Shown piece after piece: positions 8,188 to 17,751 of a stretch of 56,259 bases of DNA. Below the pieces are notes generated by a model. It worked only from the letters and a program-made list of their open reading frames with translations. It was not told the origin of the DNA and searched no databases. A program made the translations under genes and the position numbers. Origin of the DNA: Lentimicrobium sp. (GTDB taxonomy: Bacteria; Bacteroidota; Bacteroidia; Bacteroidales; Lentimicrobiaceae); the NCBI GenBank assembly GCA_024709105.1, contig JANJXJ010000154.1:1-56259 (forward strand). Direction: 5' to 3'. The first letter of the stretch is position 1. The number at the start of each line of letters is the position of its first letter.

Positions 8188-9270
8188 ATGAAAATCAATC
8201 TTCTTACCCTTATTTTTGTGTTTACGGCCGCTTTAGTTTCAGGCCAAAGGCCACAGCGCTGCGATGTGCCCTTGTCAGAAAATGTATTCAGACAAAAGCA
8301 GAGGTCAGTTACCTTGCAACCCACCGAAGACCTGCGACTTAAGGTAGCCATAGCCATAGCTTCCAACAATTGCCTTTCAGTGGATCAGGTAAAGAAAATA
8401 GCTTCTCAGTTTCTGGATGACTACAGCAGGCTTGACTTTGCCAAAGCTGCCTGGTTCAATACCGTTGACAAGGAAAATTTTTACTTCGTTTACGATGAGT
8501 TTGCTTATTTTTCAACTGTTTTTATGCTTCACGATTATATTCTGAGTGTGGAAACCAGGCCAACCGATTACCTGCCGCCGTATGAACCACCGGTTACGCT
8601 GAATTTTCCGGCCCTCGACTATCCTGCATACGAAAATTACCGTGGACCTTCCAACTGCAATTACCCCATACGGGAAGATGATTTTCTGCAATTGGCTGCG
8701 CAGGTTTCGGCAAATAATTCAGAATCAAACCGTTTGCTATTACTCACTCAAATTGCTCAAAACAATTGTTTAAGCACAGCTCAGGCAATGAAGTTATCTT
8801 CCATGCTGCAATCGGAGCCCAATCGCCTTACTTTTTTCCGCACGGCAATTCTTTCGGTATTTGATCTTGGAAATCTGCCCTTCGGAGCCCAGATGTTTGC
8901 ACACATTCCCAACCGCTCAGCTTATAATGAAATGATCAGCAGGCCTGTGCCGATACCTCAGCCCGTTGAGGAGGTGGAATGTTTTGTACCTGCCGCAGAG
9001 TTTTCCCAGGCTCTTGAATCCATCAAAAAGGAGAGCTTTAACAGCACAAAGCTTACTTTAGCCAAACAAATTCTCAGGAGTAAAAAGTGCTTTACAGTAA
9101 GTCAGGTAAAAGAAATTGCAAGGCTATTCAGTTTTGATGACTCACGCCTCGAAATCGCCAAATATGCATGGGATTATACCATAGACAGGGATAATTATTA
9201 TCAGGTGGCTGATGTATTTACTTTCAGCAGCAATAAGGAGAACCTGATGAAGTTTCTGGAAGGGAAATAG
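8188..9270 (+). CDS. secreted protein with three DUF4476 domains
   Basis: This 360-residue protein has a signal peptide (1-19, ending LVSG). Three homologous DUF4476-type units follow at about 30-118, 165-250 and 268-357. Each shows a shared core: a helix ending in 'SNNCLS' or 'SKKCFT', then a Q-x-x-K/A-x-x-x-x-L/F helix, an RL-x-x-A/F-K/R-x-A segment, and a final 'D-x-x-N-x-Y/F' helix. The second unit is the most diverged. DUF4476 is a common exported Bacteroidota module of unknown function. The cysteine conserved in each repeat (residues 62, 194 and 301) is a notable invariant. A very strong hairpin terminator follows 17 bases after the stop. Confidence 0.85.
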   Translation: MKINLLTLIFVFTAALVSGQRPQRCDVPLSENVFRQKQRSVTLQPTEDLRLKVAIAIASNNCLSVDQVKKIASQFLDDYSRLDFAKAAWFNTVDKENFYFVYDEFAYFSTVFMLHDYILSVETRPTDYLPPYEPPVTLNFPALDYPAYENYRGPSNCNYPIREDDFLQLAAQVSANNSESNRLLLLTQIAQNNCLSTAQAMKLSSMLQSEPNRLTFFRTAILSVFDLGNLPFGAQMFAHIPNRSAYNEMISRPVPIPQPVEEVECFVPAAEFSQALESIKKESFNSTKLTLAKQILRSKKCFTVSQVKEIARLFSFDDSRLEIAKYAWDYTIDRDNYYQVADVFTFSSNKENLMKFLEGK

Positions 9271-9286
9271 AATCATGATAAAATAA

Positions 9287-9320
9287 AAACGGGCGGATTT
9301 AATGTAAAATCCGCCCGTTT
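9287..9320. terminator. bidirectional hairpin terminator, 14-bp perfect stem
   Basis: 9287-9300 is perfectly complementary to 9307-9320 around a 6-base loop. The stem has a GC-rich core (CGGGCGGA) and AAA/TTT ends, which supply U-rich tails in both directions. It separates the DUF4476 gene from the convergent guaC gene. Confidence 0.85.
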
Positions 9321-9422
9321 GCATTTCAGATCTTTAAAAGACAGGTTAATTCAGCGTTTTAGTTTTTAAGAGCGGAGCAAAAAAATACCATCAAAATTAC
9401 TTTCAAGGCTGAAAAACAGAAA

Positions 9423-10463
9423 TCAGTGGTTATACACCTGATTTTCCTGCTCGGCTACTCTTATAAAAGTGGTTCTTTTGCTAAGTTCCTTAAGTTGTGA
9501 AGCTCCCACATAGGTGCAGGTGCTTCGCAAACCTCCCAGAATATCGGCTACTGTATTTTCAACCTGGCCTCTGTAGGGGACTTCAACGGTTTTTCCTTCG
9601 CTGGCGCGGTAATCAGCCACTCCGCCTACATGTTTTTCCATGGCAGTTGCTGAGCTCATGCCATAAAACTGCCTGAATTTTCGGCCATTCTTTTCAATCA
9701 GTTCGCCACCGCTTTCGTCGTGTCCGGCAAGCATACCGCCCAGCATCACAAAATCGGCTCCGGCACCAAATGCCTTGGCCACATCGCCGGGTGTGGTGCA
9801 GCCACCGTCGCTGATAATCAGGCCTCCCAGCCCATGTGCGGCATCGGCACATTCAATGATGGCCGACAACTGAGGATAACCCACTCCGGTTTTTACCCTG
9901 GTAGTACAAACCGAGCCGGGGCCGATACCTACTTTGATTATGTCGGCACCTGACAACAACAATTCTTCCACCATTTCGCCGGTTACCACGTTTCCGGCAA
10001 TGATAATTTTATCGTGAAATTTTTTGCGTGCCTGTTTAACAAATGCCACAAAATGTTCGGAATAACCATTGGCAACATCAATACAAAGAAACCGGAGCCG
10101 GGGATGGGCCTCAAATATTTGTGTAAGTTTGTTCATGTCGGCATTGCTTGTGCCGGTGCTTACTGCAATAAAATCTTCGATTCCTTCAGAAGCATTATTC
10201 ATAAATTCATCCCATTCCTGTATACTGTAATGTTTGTGAATGGCAGTAAACAGTTTTAATTTATGCAGGGCTGCGGCCATTTCAAAAGTTCCTACAGTAT
10301 CCATATTGGCAGCCATAACAGGAATGCCGGTCCATTCGGTTTTGGTGTGCAGCAGCCTGAAGGTACGTTCAAGCTTAACCAACGACCTGCTTTTCAGGGT
10401 GGAGCGCTTAGGCCTGAACATCACATCCTTAAAACCCAGCTTTATTTCGTATTCTATCCTCAT
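9423..10463 (-). CDS. guaC: GMP reductase
   Basis: The protein has 346 residues, the usual length of bacterial GuaC, and belongs to the IMPDH/GMPR TIM-barrel family without CBS domains. Clear landmarks are [12 protein letters not shown] (11-22), [15 protein letters not shown] (49-63), the catalytic loop [12 protein letters not shown] with Cys186, [16 protein letters not shown], and [13 protein letters not shown]. It deaminates GMP to IMP with NADPH, interconverting purine nucleotides. The start at 10463 ([11 protein letters not shown]) is chosen over an upstream ATG at 10493 because a canonical TATCTTTG element lies at 10475-10482, between the two. Its proximity to the PurF-like gene is probably coincidental. 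Confidence 0.95.
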   Translation of the reverse strand: MRIEYEIKLGFKDVMFRPKRSTLKSRSLVKLERTFRLLHTKTEWTGIPVMAANMDTVGTFEMAAALHKLKLFTAIHKHYSIQEWDEFMNNASEGIEDFIAVSTGTSNADMNKLTQIFEAHPRLRFLCIDVANGYSEHFVAFVKQARKKFHDKIIIAGNVVTGEMVEELLLSGADIIKVGIGPGSVCTTRVKTGVGYPQLSAIIECADAAHGLGGLIISDGGCTTPGDVAKAFGAGADFVMLGGMLAGHDESGGELIEKNGRKFRQFYGMSSATAMEKHVGGVADYRASEGKTVEVPYRGQVENTVADILGGLRSTCTYVGASQLKELSKRTTFIRVAEQENQVYNH

Positions 10464-10838
10464 ATTTTTTCTTGCAAAGATAAAACACTGCAATTTATTT
10501 TATAATTAAAATAGTTGTGACGTAAACAATGCAACAGGAGAGGGTATTCTCAAATATAAATGTTGCACTACATTGGTTGTTTGCCAAAAGTTGCACAAGC
10601 TTAATTCAGTCTGAAGGGATATTTACCATAACAACGAAATCCCGGTCAAGAGAGTCTTGCATTTATACTTACTCAAATTCGGACATCTGTAAAACTTAAT
10701 ACAGGTTTGATTGTTTAAATTATCCTTGTAAAAATTAAACAGACTGAAGCTTGCAATTGTCATTTACATTCGTTTGTATATAGATAAAAATCAGCAGTTT
10801 AATTTTTGTCAAAAGCTAAAAAGTAAATTTCAATAATA
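10464..10838. other. intergenic region with guaC promoter
   Basis: About 375 bases separate guaC (minus) from the metallophosphoesterase gene (plus). It contains the guaC -7 element and an inverted repeat TGCAACA/TGTTGCA (10530-10536 and 10561-10567), with a third related GTTGCAC shortly after. No ORF of interest and no clean plus-strand promoter was seen. Confidence 0.5.
10475..10482 (-). promoter_or_regulatory. -7 promoter element of guaC
   Basis: The minus strand reads TATCTTTGC, an exact match to the Bacteroidota -7 consensus TAnnTTTG, 12 bases before the guaC ATG. It implies a very short leader. No good -33 TTG was seen at the usual distance. Confidence 0.6.
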
Positions 10839-11990
10839 ATGAAGTCCTACCAGTTTCTCATTTTTTTCAGCATTGTGATGCTGATCTATGCCTCGGTAAA
10901 CTATTATATTTACTCCAGAGCCATGCAGGCCATACCTGCCGACAGCAACTTCAGGAGCTGGTTCCGCTGGGGCTTCCTACTCCTTGCTTCTTCATATGTG
11001 GCCGGAAGATTTCTCGAAAGAGCCTATCTCTCCGTTTTCAGTGATGTGCTTACCTGGGTGGGTGTATTTTGGCTGGCTGTAATGCTTTACGGATTCCTGA
11101 TGGTGGTTTTGGTTGATCTCGTGCGGTTGACCGATTATTTTACAGGAGTTCTTCCCGAAGTTATGCACACCGTAAAATTCAAACAAAATGCTTTTTTTGT
11201 TTCCTCTGTGCTCATTATTCTGGTGGTTATTGGCGGACATATCAATGCAATTACACCACGCACCACAACCTTGGATATTGAAATTGATAAAACTGCAGGC
11301 GACCTTAAGCAGCTGAACATAGCCATGGCTTCAGACATTCACATGGGAACGCTGATCGGGCCAAGACGGACCTCAAAATTGGTTGACAGTATCAACAGCC
11401 TGAATCCTGATATTATTTTATTTGCCGGTGATATTGTTGATGAAGACCTGGCACCTGTGATCAGGCAGAACCTTGGCGAAGCGCTGAAAAAACTAAAGGC
11501 TCCATTGGGTGTTTACGGAATTACCGGAAATCATGAGTACATTGGAGGAGCCGAAGCTGCTGTTAAATATCTGGAAGCACACGGGATTGTTATGCTGCGG
11601 GATAGCGTGCTCAAAATATCGGATGCATTTTATGTGGCTGGCCGCGAAGACCGTGAAAAGTCACGCTTCAGCGGGAAGAACAGAAAGGAAGTGTCTGAAT
11701 TGCTTGCAAATGTGGATAAAAGCCTTCCCATTATTTTACTTGACCACCAGCCCTATTCTCTTGAAAAGGCAAGTGAAGCCGGGGTTGATTTGCAACTCTC
11801 GGGACATACCCACCACGGGCAGCTCTGGCCACTCAATTATATTACCTCTGCAATTTATGAGGTTAGTATGGGCCATAAACAAAAAGGGAAATCACATTTT
11901 TATGTATCACCCGGCTTTGGAGGCTGGGGACCTCCTGTGCGCACCGGGCATCGTCCCGAAATAGTAAATATCAGGCTAAGGTTCAGATAA
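10839..11990 (+). CDS. membrane-anchored metallophosphoesterase (YkuE/YaeI-like)
   Basis: The 383-residue protein has four hydrophobic segments in the first 135 residues (about 5-25, 42-60, 70-95 and 117-134). A calcineurin-like phosphoesterase domain follows. All metal-binding motifs are present: SDIH (165-168), GDIVD (197-201), GNHE (230-233), the single His in LDHQP, and SGHTHHGQ near 315-322. Relatives with this architecture hydrolyse phosphoester or pyrophosphate bonds of membrane lipids such as UDP-diacylglucosamine, but the substrate here is not shown. The closing stretch FYVSPGFGGWGPPVR is typical of the subfamily. The YfcC-type carrier gene starts 53 bases downstream with its own candidate promoter. 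Confidence 0.9.
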   Translation: MKSYQFLIFFSIVMLIYASVNYYIYSRAMQAIPADSNFRSWFRWGFLLLASSYVAGRFLERAYLSVFSDVLTWVGVFWLAVMLYGFLMVVLVDLVRLTDYFTGVLPEVMHTVKFKQNAFFVSSVLIILVVIGGHINAITPRTTTLDIEIDKTAGDLKQLNIAMASDIHMGTLIGPRRTSKLVDSINSLNPDIILFAGDIVDEDLAPVIRQNLGEALKKLKAPLGVYGITGNHEYIGGAEAAVKYLEAHGIVMLRDSVLKISDAFYVAGREDREKSRFSGKNRKEVSELLANVDKSLPIILLDHQPYSLEKASEAGVDLQLSGHTHHGQLWPLNYITSAIYEVSMGHKQKGKSHFYVSPGFGGWGPPVRTGHRPEIVNIRLRFR

Positions 11991-12015
11991 CGCTTTTTTA
12001 CTTCGGGGGATTTTC

Positions 12016-12023
12016 TATTTTTG
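12016..12023 (+). promoter_or_regulatory. candidate -7 element before the YfcC-like gene
   Basis: TATTTTTG matches TAnnTTTG and ends 20 bases before the ATG at 12044, a normal leader length. No -33 TTG is visible at the expected place, so this rests on the -7 box alone. Confidence 0.4.
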
Positions 12024-12043
12024 CCTTTTAATATGAACTGTTT

Positions 12044-13645
12044 ATGGCAAAAAAGAGTAAGTTTCCGCACACATACGTTATCATTTTTTATCTGATTCTT
12101 TTTTCAGCATTTCTCACCTGGGTTTTGCCCGGTGGCAGATTTGAACGTACTGTAGTTGAAGTGAATGGCAGTCAGCGCGAAATTATTGCCAGCGATTCAT
12201 TTACCTACACCGAAAGTCAGCCACAAACCTGGCAGGTGTTTTCAGCTTTCTTTGATGGGTTTGTTGACAAAGCCGATATTATTGTTTTTATACTCATGAT
12301 TGGTGGTGCTTTCTGGATTATGAATCACAGCAAAGCCATTGATGTTGGTATTTTGTCTTTTCTGTCAAAAGCCCGGCGCCTGGAGAATAACAAAAGTGTA
12401 CGAAAACTTGGGGTAGACAACATCATTGTTACACTTATTATCCTGTTGTTCAGCATTTTTGGGGCAACATTCGGCATGAGCGAGGAAACCATTGCCTTTG
12501 TCATCATTTTTGTTCCATTGGCCATTAGTATGGGCTACGATTCTATAACCGGCCTGTTTATGTGTTATGTGGCTGCATCGTTGGGTTTTGCCGGTGCGCT
12601 GCTCAATCCGTTTACTATTGGTATTGCACAGGGATTGTCTGATTTGCCTTTGTTCTCGGGTATTGAATACCGGTTTTTCTGCTGGATTATAATCAATGTG
12701 GTAGGCATAGCCTATATCTTGAGGTATATGAAACGCATAAAAAAAGATCCTTCAAGATCGCCGGTTTACGAAGAAGATGCATACTGGCGGAGCCGGCAGG
12801 AAGAGGCAGGAGATAAGGTTGATTTTACAACCCCTGTTTCGGCCTGGATCAGCTGGATATTTATCACCGGAGTATTTACCTGGAGTGCATTTGCACTTAC
12901 TTACACAAAACTTACAGTGGGTAATGCTTCAGTAGAATGGCCTGTTTTCCCGGTACTTGCAGTAGTTTTTGCAATCGGTGGATTCTTCTCACTGAGAAAA
13001 TCAGCTCATTTTTTTATTCTGCACATGCTCTCATTTACCATTCTGATGCTCATTGTTGGAGTAATGGGCTATGGCTGGTATGTGATGGAAATTGCCACTC
13101 TTTTTATGGCTTTGGGGATTTTTTCGGGAATATCAATGAATTATTCACCCAATACAATTACCAAACTTTTTCTTGAAGGGGTAAAAGACATTATGGGTGC
13201 AGCCTTAGTAGTAGGTCTGGCCGGAGGAATAATTATAATTCTTAACAATGGCCAGATTATTGATACTTTGCTTCACAACATTTCGGGAGCAATGGCCGAC
13301 ATGGGCAAAATAGCTACTGTTGGCACCATGTACATCATGCAAACAGCCATCAATATTTTTATTCCTTCAGGCTCTGCCAAAGCGGCTCTTACTATGCCTA
13401 TTATGTCGCAGTTTTCTGATTTGATAGGCCTTTCCAGGCAAGCCACAGTCATGGCTTTTCAGTTTGGTGATGGATTTACCAATATGATTACTCCTACTTC
13501 GGGGGTGCTGATTGGTGCCTTGGGAGTTGCTAAAATTCCTTTTAACAAATGGGTGAAATGGGTGACTCCGCTAATGATTATTCTGGTTATTCTTGGCTTT
13601 TTGCTTCTGATTCCCACAGTAACCATGCAATTGAATGGATTCTGA
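12044..13645 (+). CDS. YfcC/DcuC-family transporter
   Basis: The 533-residue protein has about 12 hydrophobic segments and begins with FPHTYVIIFYLILFSAFLTW. PGGRFE in the first loop, GMSEETIAFVIIFVPLAIS, and the closing TNMITPTSGVLIGALGVAKI are hallmarks of the YfcC branch of the DcuC-like carriers. Members move C4-dicarboxylates, amino acids (such as arginine/ornithine) or short-chain acids across the inner membrane; the substrate cannot be read from sequence. The last 11 bases overlap the next gene, so the two are translated from one mRNA. Confidence 0.85.
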   Translation: MAKKSKFPHTYVIIFYLILFSAFLTWVLPGGRFERTVVEVNGSQREIIASDSFTYTESQPQTWQVFSAFFDGFVDKADIIVFILMIGGAFWIMNHSKAIDVGILSFLSKARRLENNKSVRKLGVDNIIVTLIILLFSIFGATFGMSEETIAFVIIFVPLAISMGYDSITGLFMCYVAASLGFAGALLNPFTIGIAQGLSDLPLFSGIEYRFFCWIIINVVGIAYILRYMKRIKKDPSRSPVYEEDAYWRSRQEEAGDKVDFTTPVSAWISWIFITGVFTWSAFALTYTKLTVGNASVEWPVFPVLAVVFAIGGFFSLRKSAHFFILHMLSFTILMLIVGVMGYGWYVMEIATLFMALGIFSGISMNYSPNTITKLFLEGVKDIMGAALVVGLAGGIIIILNNGQIIDTLLHNISGAMADMGKIATVGTMYIMQTAINIFIPSGSAKAALTMPIMSQFSDLIGLSRQATVMAFQFGDGFTNMITPTSGVLIGALGVAKIPFNKWVKWVTPLMIILVILGFLLLIPTVTMQLNGF

Positions 13646-14135
13646 TGGTATAAATTTAAGTATCGCTATTGTTTCCAGTCCTTTGGGAAATATTGAGCTA
13701 TGCAGCTCTGAAGGATTCCTGACACGTTTGAAATTCACTGAACAACCATCATCCGGAACGCTGCCAGAGCCCCTGAAACCGGTCAAAGAAAAACTCGACG
13801 GATATTTCAGGGGAGAAAGAAAGAATTTTGAAATACCAATTTTACCAGAGGGTACTGAGTTTCAGAAAAGGGTTTGGGAAATTGTTTATGAAATTCCATT
13901 CGGGACAACCATTTCATACGGAGAAATCGCCGGCCGACTTGGGCTGAAAAATGGTGCCAGAGCTGTAGGATTGGCAAATGGAGCTAACCCGTTGGCCATA
14001 ATAATTCCCTGCCACAGGGTGATTGGCTCAGATGGCAGGCTTACCGGATATGCAGGTGGGTTGTGGAGAAAAGAATGGCTGCTGAAAATGGAGATGGCTT
14101 CATCACTCAATTCGCTGGGTGGCCTTTTTGGTTGA
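13635..14135 (+). CDS. ogt: methylated-DNA--protein-cysteine S-methyltransferase
   Basis: A 166-residue protein with both domains of O6-alkylguanine-DNA alkyltransferase: an N-terminal ribonuclease-like domain (1-70) and the DNA-binding/active domain. The acceptor motif IPCHRVIG is present with Cys126. The helix-turn-helix segment FGTTISYGEIAGRLG (89-103) and the 'Asn hinge' region GARAVGLANGANPLAI are also intact. It removes O6-alkyl groups from guanine by irreversible transfer to its own cysteine. The start ATG lies inside the end of the YfcC-type gene (11-base overlap), indicating coupling, although the two functions are not obviously related. The tail (about 20 residues after GLWRKEWLL) is slightly longer than usual. 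Confidence 0.93.
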   Translation: MDSDGINLSIAIVSSPLGNIELCSSEGFLTRLKFTEQPSSGTLPEPLKPVKEKLDGYFRGERKNFEIPILPEGTEFQKRVWEIVYEIPFGTTISYGEIAGRLGLKNGARAVGLANGANPLAIIIPCHRVIGSDGRLTGYAGGLWRKEWLLKMEMASSLNSLGGLFG

Positions 14136-14313
14136 AATTTTCCTTTTTTTGTTTCCAGTTTCTGTACGTAAGTGAACAATTGCACCTTCGAATTGGTTAT
14201 TATTCGACTGCTCCTTCTTGTTGTGGCTTGATAATCAATACATTAATCACAATGGCACAATTTTGGGATAATCATTTTATGCCAATCTGATTGTGCAAAA
14301 CCGAAACAAATCA

Positions 14314-14868
14314 ATGAAGAAAAAAATGCTTGTTACTCTGATTGTAATTGTACTGGCAATTCCAGCCATCATGGTTCTTGCTTTGGCCTGGACCGGTTTT
14401 TTTAAAAATGCAGAAATTACCGAAAAGGAAATGGGACCCTATTTTATGGTTTACGAAGACCATACCGGCCCTTACAAAGGCACTGCAAAAATCATGGATC
14501 GTCTTTATTATCAGCTGCTGGAAGATGACAAAGTGGAAACATTCAGTGGGGTTGGAATATATTATGACAATCCGAAAGAAACTCCGAAAAATGAACTGCG
14601 CAGCAAAGCCGGCTGCATCATTGAACCTGCTGATGCAGAGAAAGTTAAACAATTGGGCAGTAAGTACAAAACTTTAGAAATCCCGCGTAAAAAGTACGTT
14701 ACAGCCGAAATTCCTTTCAGGGGAGGTTTGTCGGTTTTTGCTGGCATTGTCAAGGTATACCCCGCAATTGCAGCGTACATGGAGAAAAAGGGTTATGGCA
14801 AGGTTCCTGCCATGGAAATCTATGACCATAACAAAACCATCATATACCTTTTTGAAATCAGTGAGTAA
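14314..14868 (+). CDS. membrane-anchored GyrI-like (AraC effector-binding) protein
   Basis: The chosen ATG at 14314 gives 184 residues; an in-frame GTG at 14293 would add only seven polar residues. Residues 1-25 form one transmembrane segment (MLVTLIVIVLAIPAIMVLAL). The rest resembles the GyrI-like small-molecule-binding domain: MVYEDHTGPYKGTAKIMDRL, GVGIYYDNPKETP, RSKAGCIIEP, and a final EIYDHNKTIIYLFEI with an acidic pair at the ligand-pocket position. Cytosolic relatives bind small hydrophobic or cationic ligands. Here the domain is tethered to the membrane, so it may act as a periplasmic binding or hydrolase-like protein. Function unknown. Confidence 0.75.
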   Translation: MKKKMLVTLIVIVLAIPAIMVLALAWTGFFKNAEITEKEMGPYFMVYEDHTGPYKGTAKIMDRLYYQLLEDDKVETFSGVGIYYDNPKETPKNELRSKAGCIIEPADAEKVKQLGSKYKTLEIPRKKYVTAEIPFRGGLSVFAGIVKVYPAIAAYMEKKGYGKVPAMEIYDHNKTIIYLFEISE

Positions 14869-14937
14869 AGTCAGGTAAGTAAGCCCGCCTTTCCCAACTG
14901 TCAAAATCAACCTGAAAATTCACAAAACCATACTGCC

Positions 14938-15207
14938 ATGAGAGAAGTTGTAATTTTGATTCCCGATGCGGAAACTGAACAAAACGTTGAAATTGAAGTG
15001 CGGGTTAACGGTAGAAAAAAAACCTGGCAATACCGCGTTGAACTTGTGAACTGGGAAGGAACCACTCCTGAACCCGGTGAAAGGTTTACAGTTTTGAAAC
15101 ACAGAATAGATTCCTACGATAAAGACTGGGAATTGGTAGAGATCGGAGCTCCCGACAGAGAAAATATTCCCCTGGTTTTCAGGAAAAAGCAGGAAAGAGA
15201 ATCCTAA
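14938..15207 (+). CDS. small conserved-looking protein, function unknown
   Basis: An 89-residue soluble protein with no signal peptide or membrane segment. It has a strongly alternating beta pattern (REVVILIPDAETEQNVEIEV, then KKTWQYRVELVNWEG) and a helix-free acidic/basic C-terminus. Codon use and the strict coding periodicity fit the neighbours, so it is likely a real gene. It follows the GyrI-like gene by 69 bases. Its TAA stop overlaps tail-to-tail with the stop of the TPR gene on the other strand (4 shared bases). I do not recognise the family. Confidence 0.6.
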   Translation: MREVVILIPDAETEQNVEIEVRVNGRKKTWQYRVELVNWEGTTPEPGERFTVLKHRIDSYDKDWELVEIGAPDRENIPLVFRKKQERES

Positions 15208-17438
15208 ATGCTTCCTGTTATTCTGTAGCGCACAAAGTCTGTCATCAAAGGTAGGTCCCGGGGATCAACACCATTTTCGAGCAACAACCGGCGATCGGAG
15301 ATAAATCCTTTTAGAAACGATTTTATATCACCCTTACGCAATTCTATACTTCGTATATAATTTGCGGCAGCCAGTTGTTTATCGCCGGTAATAAAAGCCA
15401 CATGCCCCGAATTCATATAGTCGTAGGCGTTGGGTTCAAGCGATAATAGCTGATTGTAATACGTTTCGGCTTCAGTAACTTTGCCTAATACCAGCAAACA
15501 CCAGGCAACCGGGCGCATGGCCCTGGCCGACCCGGGATCTGCAAATTCAATGCGATAGAAATAATCAAGGGCTTTTTCGGGCTGATTCAGGTTAAGATAA
15601 CATGTGCCAATTGCTGCTGCAGTTTTAAGATTGTCTGGTTCAGACAGATCAAGTTCAAGATAGGTTTCAAGTGCAGCCCGGGTGTCATTCATTTTCAGCT
15701 GGCACTGAGCCACTTTGCCCAGCAACCAGGAACGATTGGTGTCAAAAAGGTCAGCTTTTCTGTAATTCTCAATGGCTTCGTGGTAGTTGCCTTTCTGCTG
15801 CTGGCAATAACCCGACTTTTCAAAAAGTTCAGCAAAGGCTTCGCCTTTATCCTCAAGAGTTTTGTAGATGATCAGTGCTTCTTCGTAGTGGTTGTTATCG
15901 AAATAGAACGAAGCAATATTTTTTAAGCTGTTTTTGTCGCTGAACAGAAGTTCAAATATTTGTGTATTATGCACATCAAGCGATAAGGAAAAGATATCTC
16001 CTATTTCGCTTTTAAGCGGATGCAGTTTAAAAAACCTGTAAAGATCCTGAATGTACTGAATGATAATGCGTTTGTTGCGAAGCCGGGGGTCGGTAATTTC
16101 TTCTCCGGCAAGTTCTTCCAATTGTTCGGCTTCGGCTCCGAACATCTGAACCATCAGGTTTTTCTGGGGTTCGGGCATATGCGAAAGATTCAGGATAAAA
16201 GAGAATTTATCTGAATTACACATATACACCGATCGTTCTATTCCTTCGGAGATGGTCTTTCTGAAGCTTTCAGTTTCATTTCGTAATGCACGTACCACCG
16301 AATAATGTTCCTTATAAAATGGCATAAACCAGTTGGGAAGTTCCTGGAAAAAAGGAAACGACTTGAGCATAGAAAATGCGCTCAGAAAAACATCGGCTCC
16401 TTCCAGTTGCATATTTGTCAACTCTTCTAGTTTCCTGACCAGGCCCGGTTGATTGTCGAAGTATTTTTCCCAGTCAGGATTTTTATCTTCGAATTCATCG
16501 GCGGTCATCAGTTTGTCAATATTCAGTTTTTTGCTGAGTTCTTCATTAAGTTTAATGACATCCGGAACTATTTCATCTCTGAATTTGCGTGTGATTTTTT
16601 CAGTGTCTTTGGCTCTGATAATCTGAATGATAGCAGCTTCGGATTCTGCGGCAAAGGCGGGATTGTCGCGCAACAAATTCAGTTGATCCATAATAACCGG
16701 GTAGAGCAGAATGCGATGGTCGTATAAGCTGATGGATATAAGTATTCCCACCAGTGCCCTTTGCGAAATGTTTGGATCGGAACTCAGGTAAAGGTTGTTG
16801 AGCAATTCCATTTTTCGGGCATCAAAACATCTGATCATGCCTAATGTAAGTGCACTTACCATCATTGACTTTTCGTACCAGGGAAGCGAGGAGCTTTGAA
16901 AAATTCTGGATACGGTTTTGGCATCGTCTTCACTTAATTTCTCAGTTAGCCAAAGCAATCCGAATGCCCTGAGCATAGCTTTACGATGTTGTATGGCGGT
17001 TTCGCTTTCGGTTTCATCGTCAAACAATACTGTGCTTCGCAGCATTTCATCCAGTTCATGGTCAAAAGAGAGACCCTGAAGGCTATCGGCCATATCTTCG
17101 TTATCGCGCCGCATTTCACGTTCCAGATCATGTTTCAAAGCATTGAGCCGCGAAAATGATGTTTTACTGTTCAGCTCCATGCGTAAGGAATCAGCCAGTT
17201 CATAAACCGAGACCAACAGGCGGTTGTAAATCAAGTCCCGCTTCGGATCAGGCGCTCCCTGTATTGTATAATTTAGCATACTGGCATAGGTAAACCTGAG
17301 CTCATCAAGCCTCGAAATATGGCCTTCAAGAGCAGTTGATGTAATTGAGGCAATTTTGTCGAGCGCATCCAGCACCCGTTGCTGCCTGAGCAATTCCAAA
17401 ACTCTTTGATACCAGTCCTCTGTTTCGCGATAATTCAT
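15204..17438 (-). CDS. large TPR-repeat protein
   Basis: The 744-residue protein is predicted to be almost entirely alpha-helical, with no signal peptide. The C-terminal third contains at least five tetratricopeptide repeats, between about residues 510 and 700. Typical repeat signatures are NHYEEALIIYKTL, GNYHEAIENYRKA, NDTRAALETYLEL, NQPEKALDYFYRI and GKVTEAETYYNQLL. The N-terminal 500 residues are helical and not assigned to any family, possibly HEAT-like. TPR proteins are scaffolds, so it likely holds other proteins together in the cytoplasm. The gene stands alone on its strand, convergent with the small protein gene at its 3' end. Confidence 0.8.
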   Translation of the reverse strand: MNYRETEDWYQRVLELLRQQRVLDALDKIASITSTALEGHISRLDELRFTYASMLNYTIQGAPDPKRDLIYNRLLVSVYELADSLRMELNSKTSFSRLNALKHDLEREMRRDNEDMADSLQGLSFDHELDEMLRSTVLFDDETESETAIQHRKAMLRAFGLLWLTEKLSEDDAKTVSRIFQSSSLPWYEKSMMVSALTLGMIRCFDARKMELLNNLYLSSDPNISQRALVGILISISLYDHRILLYPVIMDQLNLLRDNPAFAAESEAAIIQIIRAKDTEKITRKFRDEIVPDVIKLNEELSKKLNIDKLMTADEFEDKNPDWEKYFDNQPGLVRKLEELTNMQLEGADVFLSAFSMLKSFPFFQELPNWFMPFYKEHYSVVRALRNETESFRKTISEGIERSVYMCNSDKFSFILNLSHMPEPQKNLMVQMFGAEAEQLEELAGEEITDPRLRNKRIIIQYIQDLYRFFKLHPLKSEIGDIFSLSLDVHNTQIFELLFSDKNSLKNIASFYFDNNHYEEALIIYKTLEDKGEAFAELFEKSGYCQQQKGNYHEAIENYRKADLFDTNRSWLLGKVAQCQLKMNDTRAALETYLELDLSEPDNLKTAAAIGTCYLNLNQPEKALDYFYRIEFADPGSARAMRPVAWCLLVLGKVTEAETYYNQLLSLEPNAYDYMNSGHVAFITGDKQLAAANYIRSIELRKGDIKSFLKGFISDRRLLLENGVDPRDLPLMTDFVRYRITGSI

Positions 17439-17751
17439 AGTGTGTCAATGATTTACTTCTATGCTTAAAATTTGCCTGTTCAGAATTTTGAAATATCAGC
17501 CCCGGGTATTTAAAATCTGAAAGTTGCAGTTTTTTAAGCAATTAACAATAAATGCTCAAAAATCGTGCTGTACCTATTTGGTCTGACAGATTTGCATATA
17601 CCACTGTCCGGCAGCGAACACTCTGCCTTTCAAAAATGAACAATGAAATTTATAGTGAATATTTTTAGTTAGTTAAGATATTGATAATCAGATATGAATG
17701 TATTGTGGCATGATTCATGAAAACGTACTTAATCCAACTCAAACTGCTGCT
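17439..17751. other. divergent intergenic region, nothing clear
   Basis: About 310 bases lie between the TPR gene (minus) and the first FtsX-type permease (plus). It is AT-rich, has no strong hairpin, no clear -7 element on either strand and no plausible small gene. An in-frame ATG at 17698 could extend the permease, but the paralogue alignment argues against it. Confidence 0.45.
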
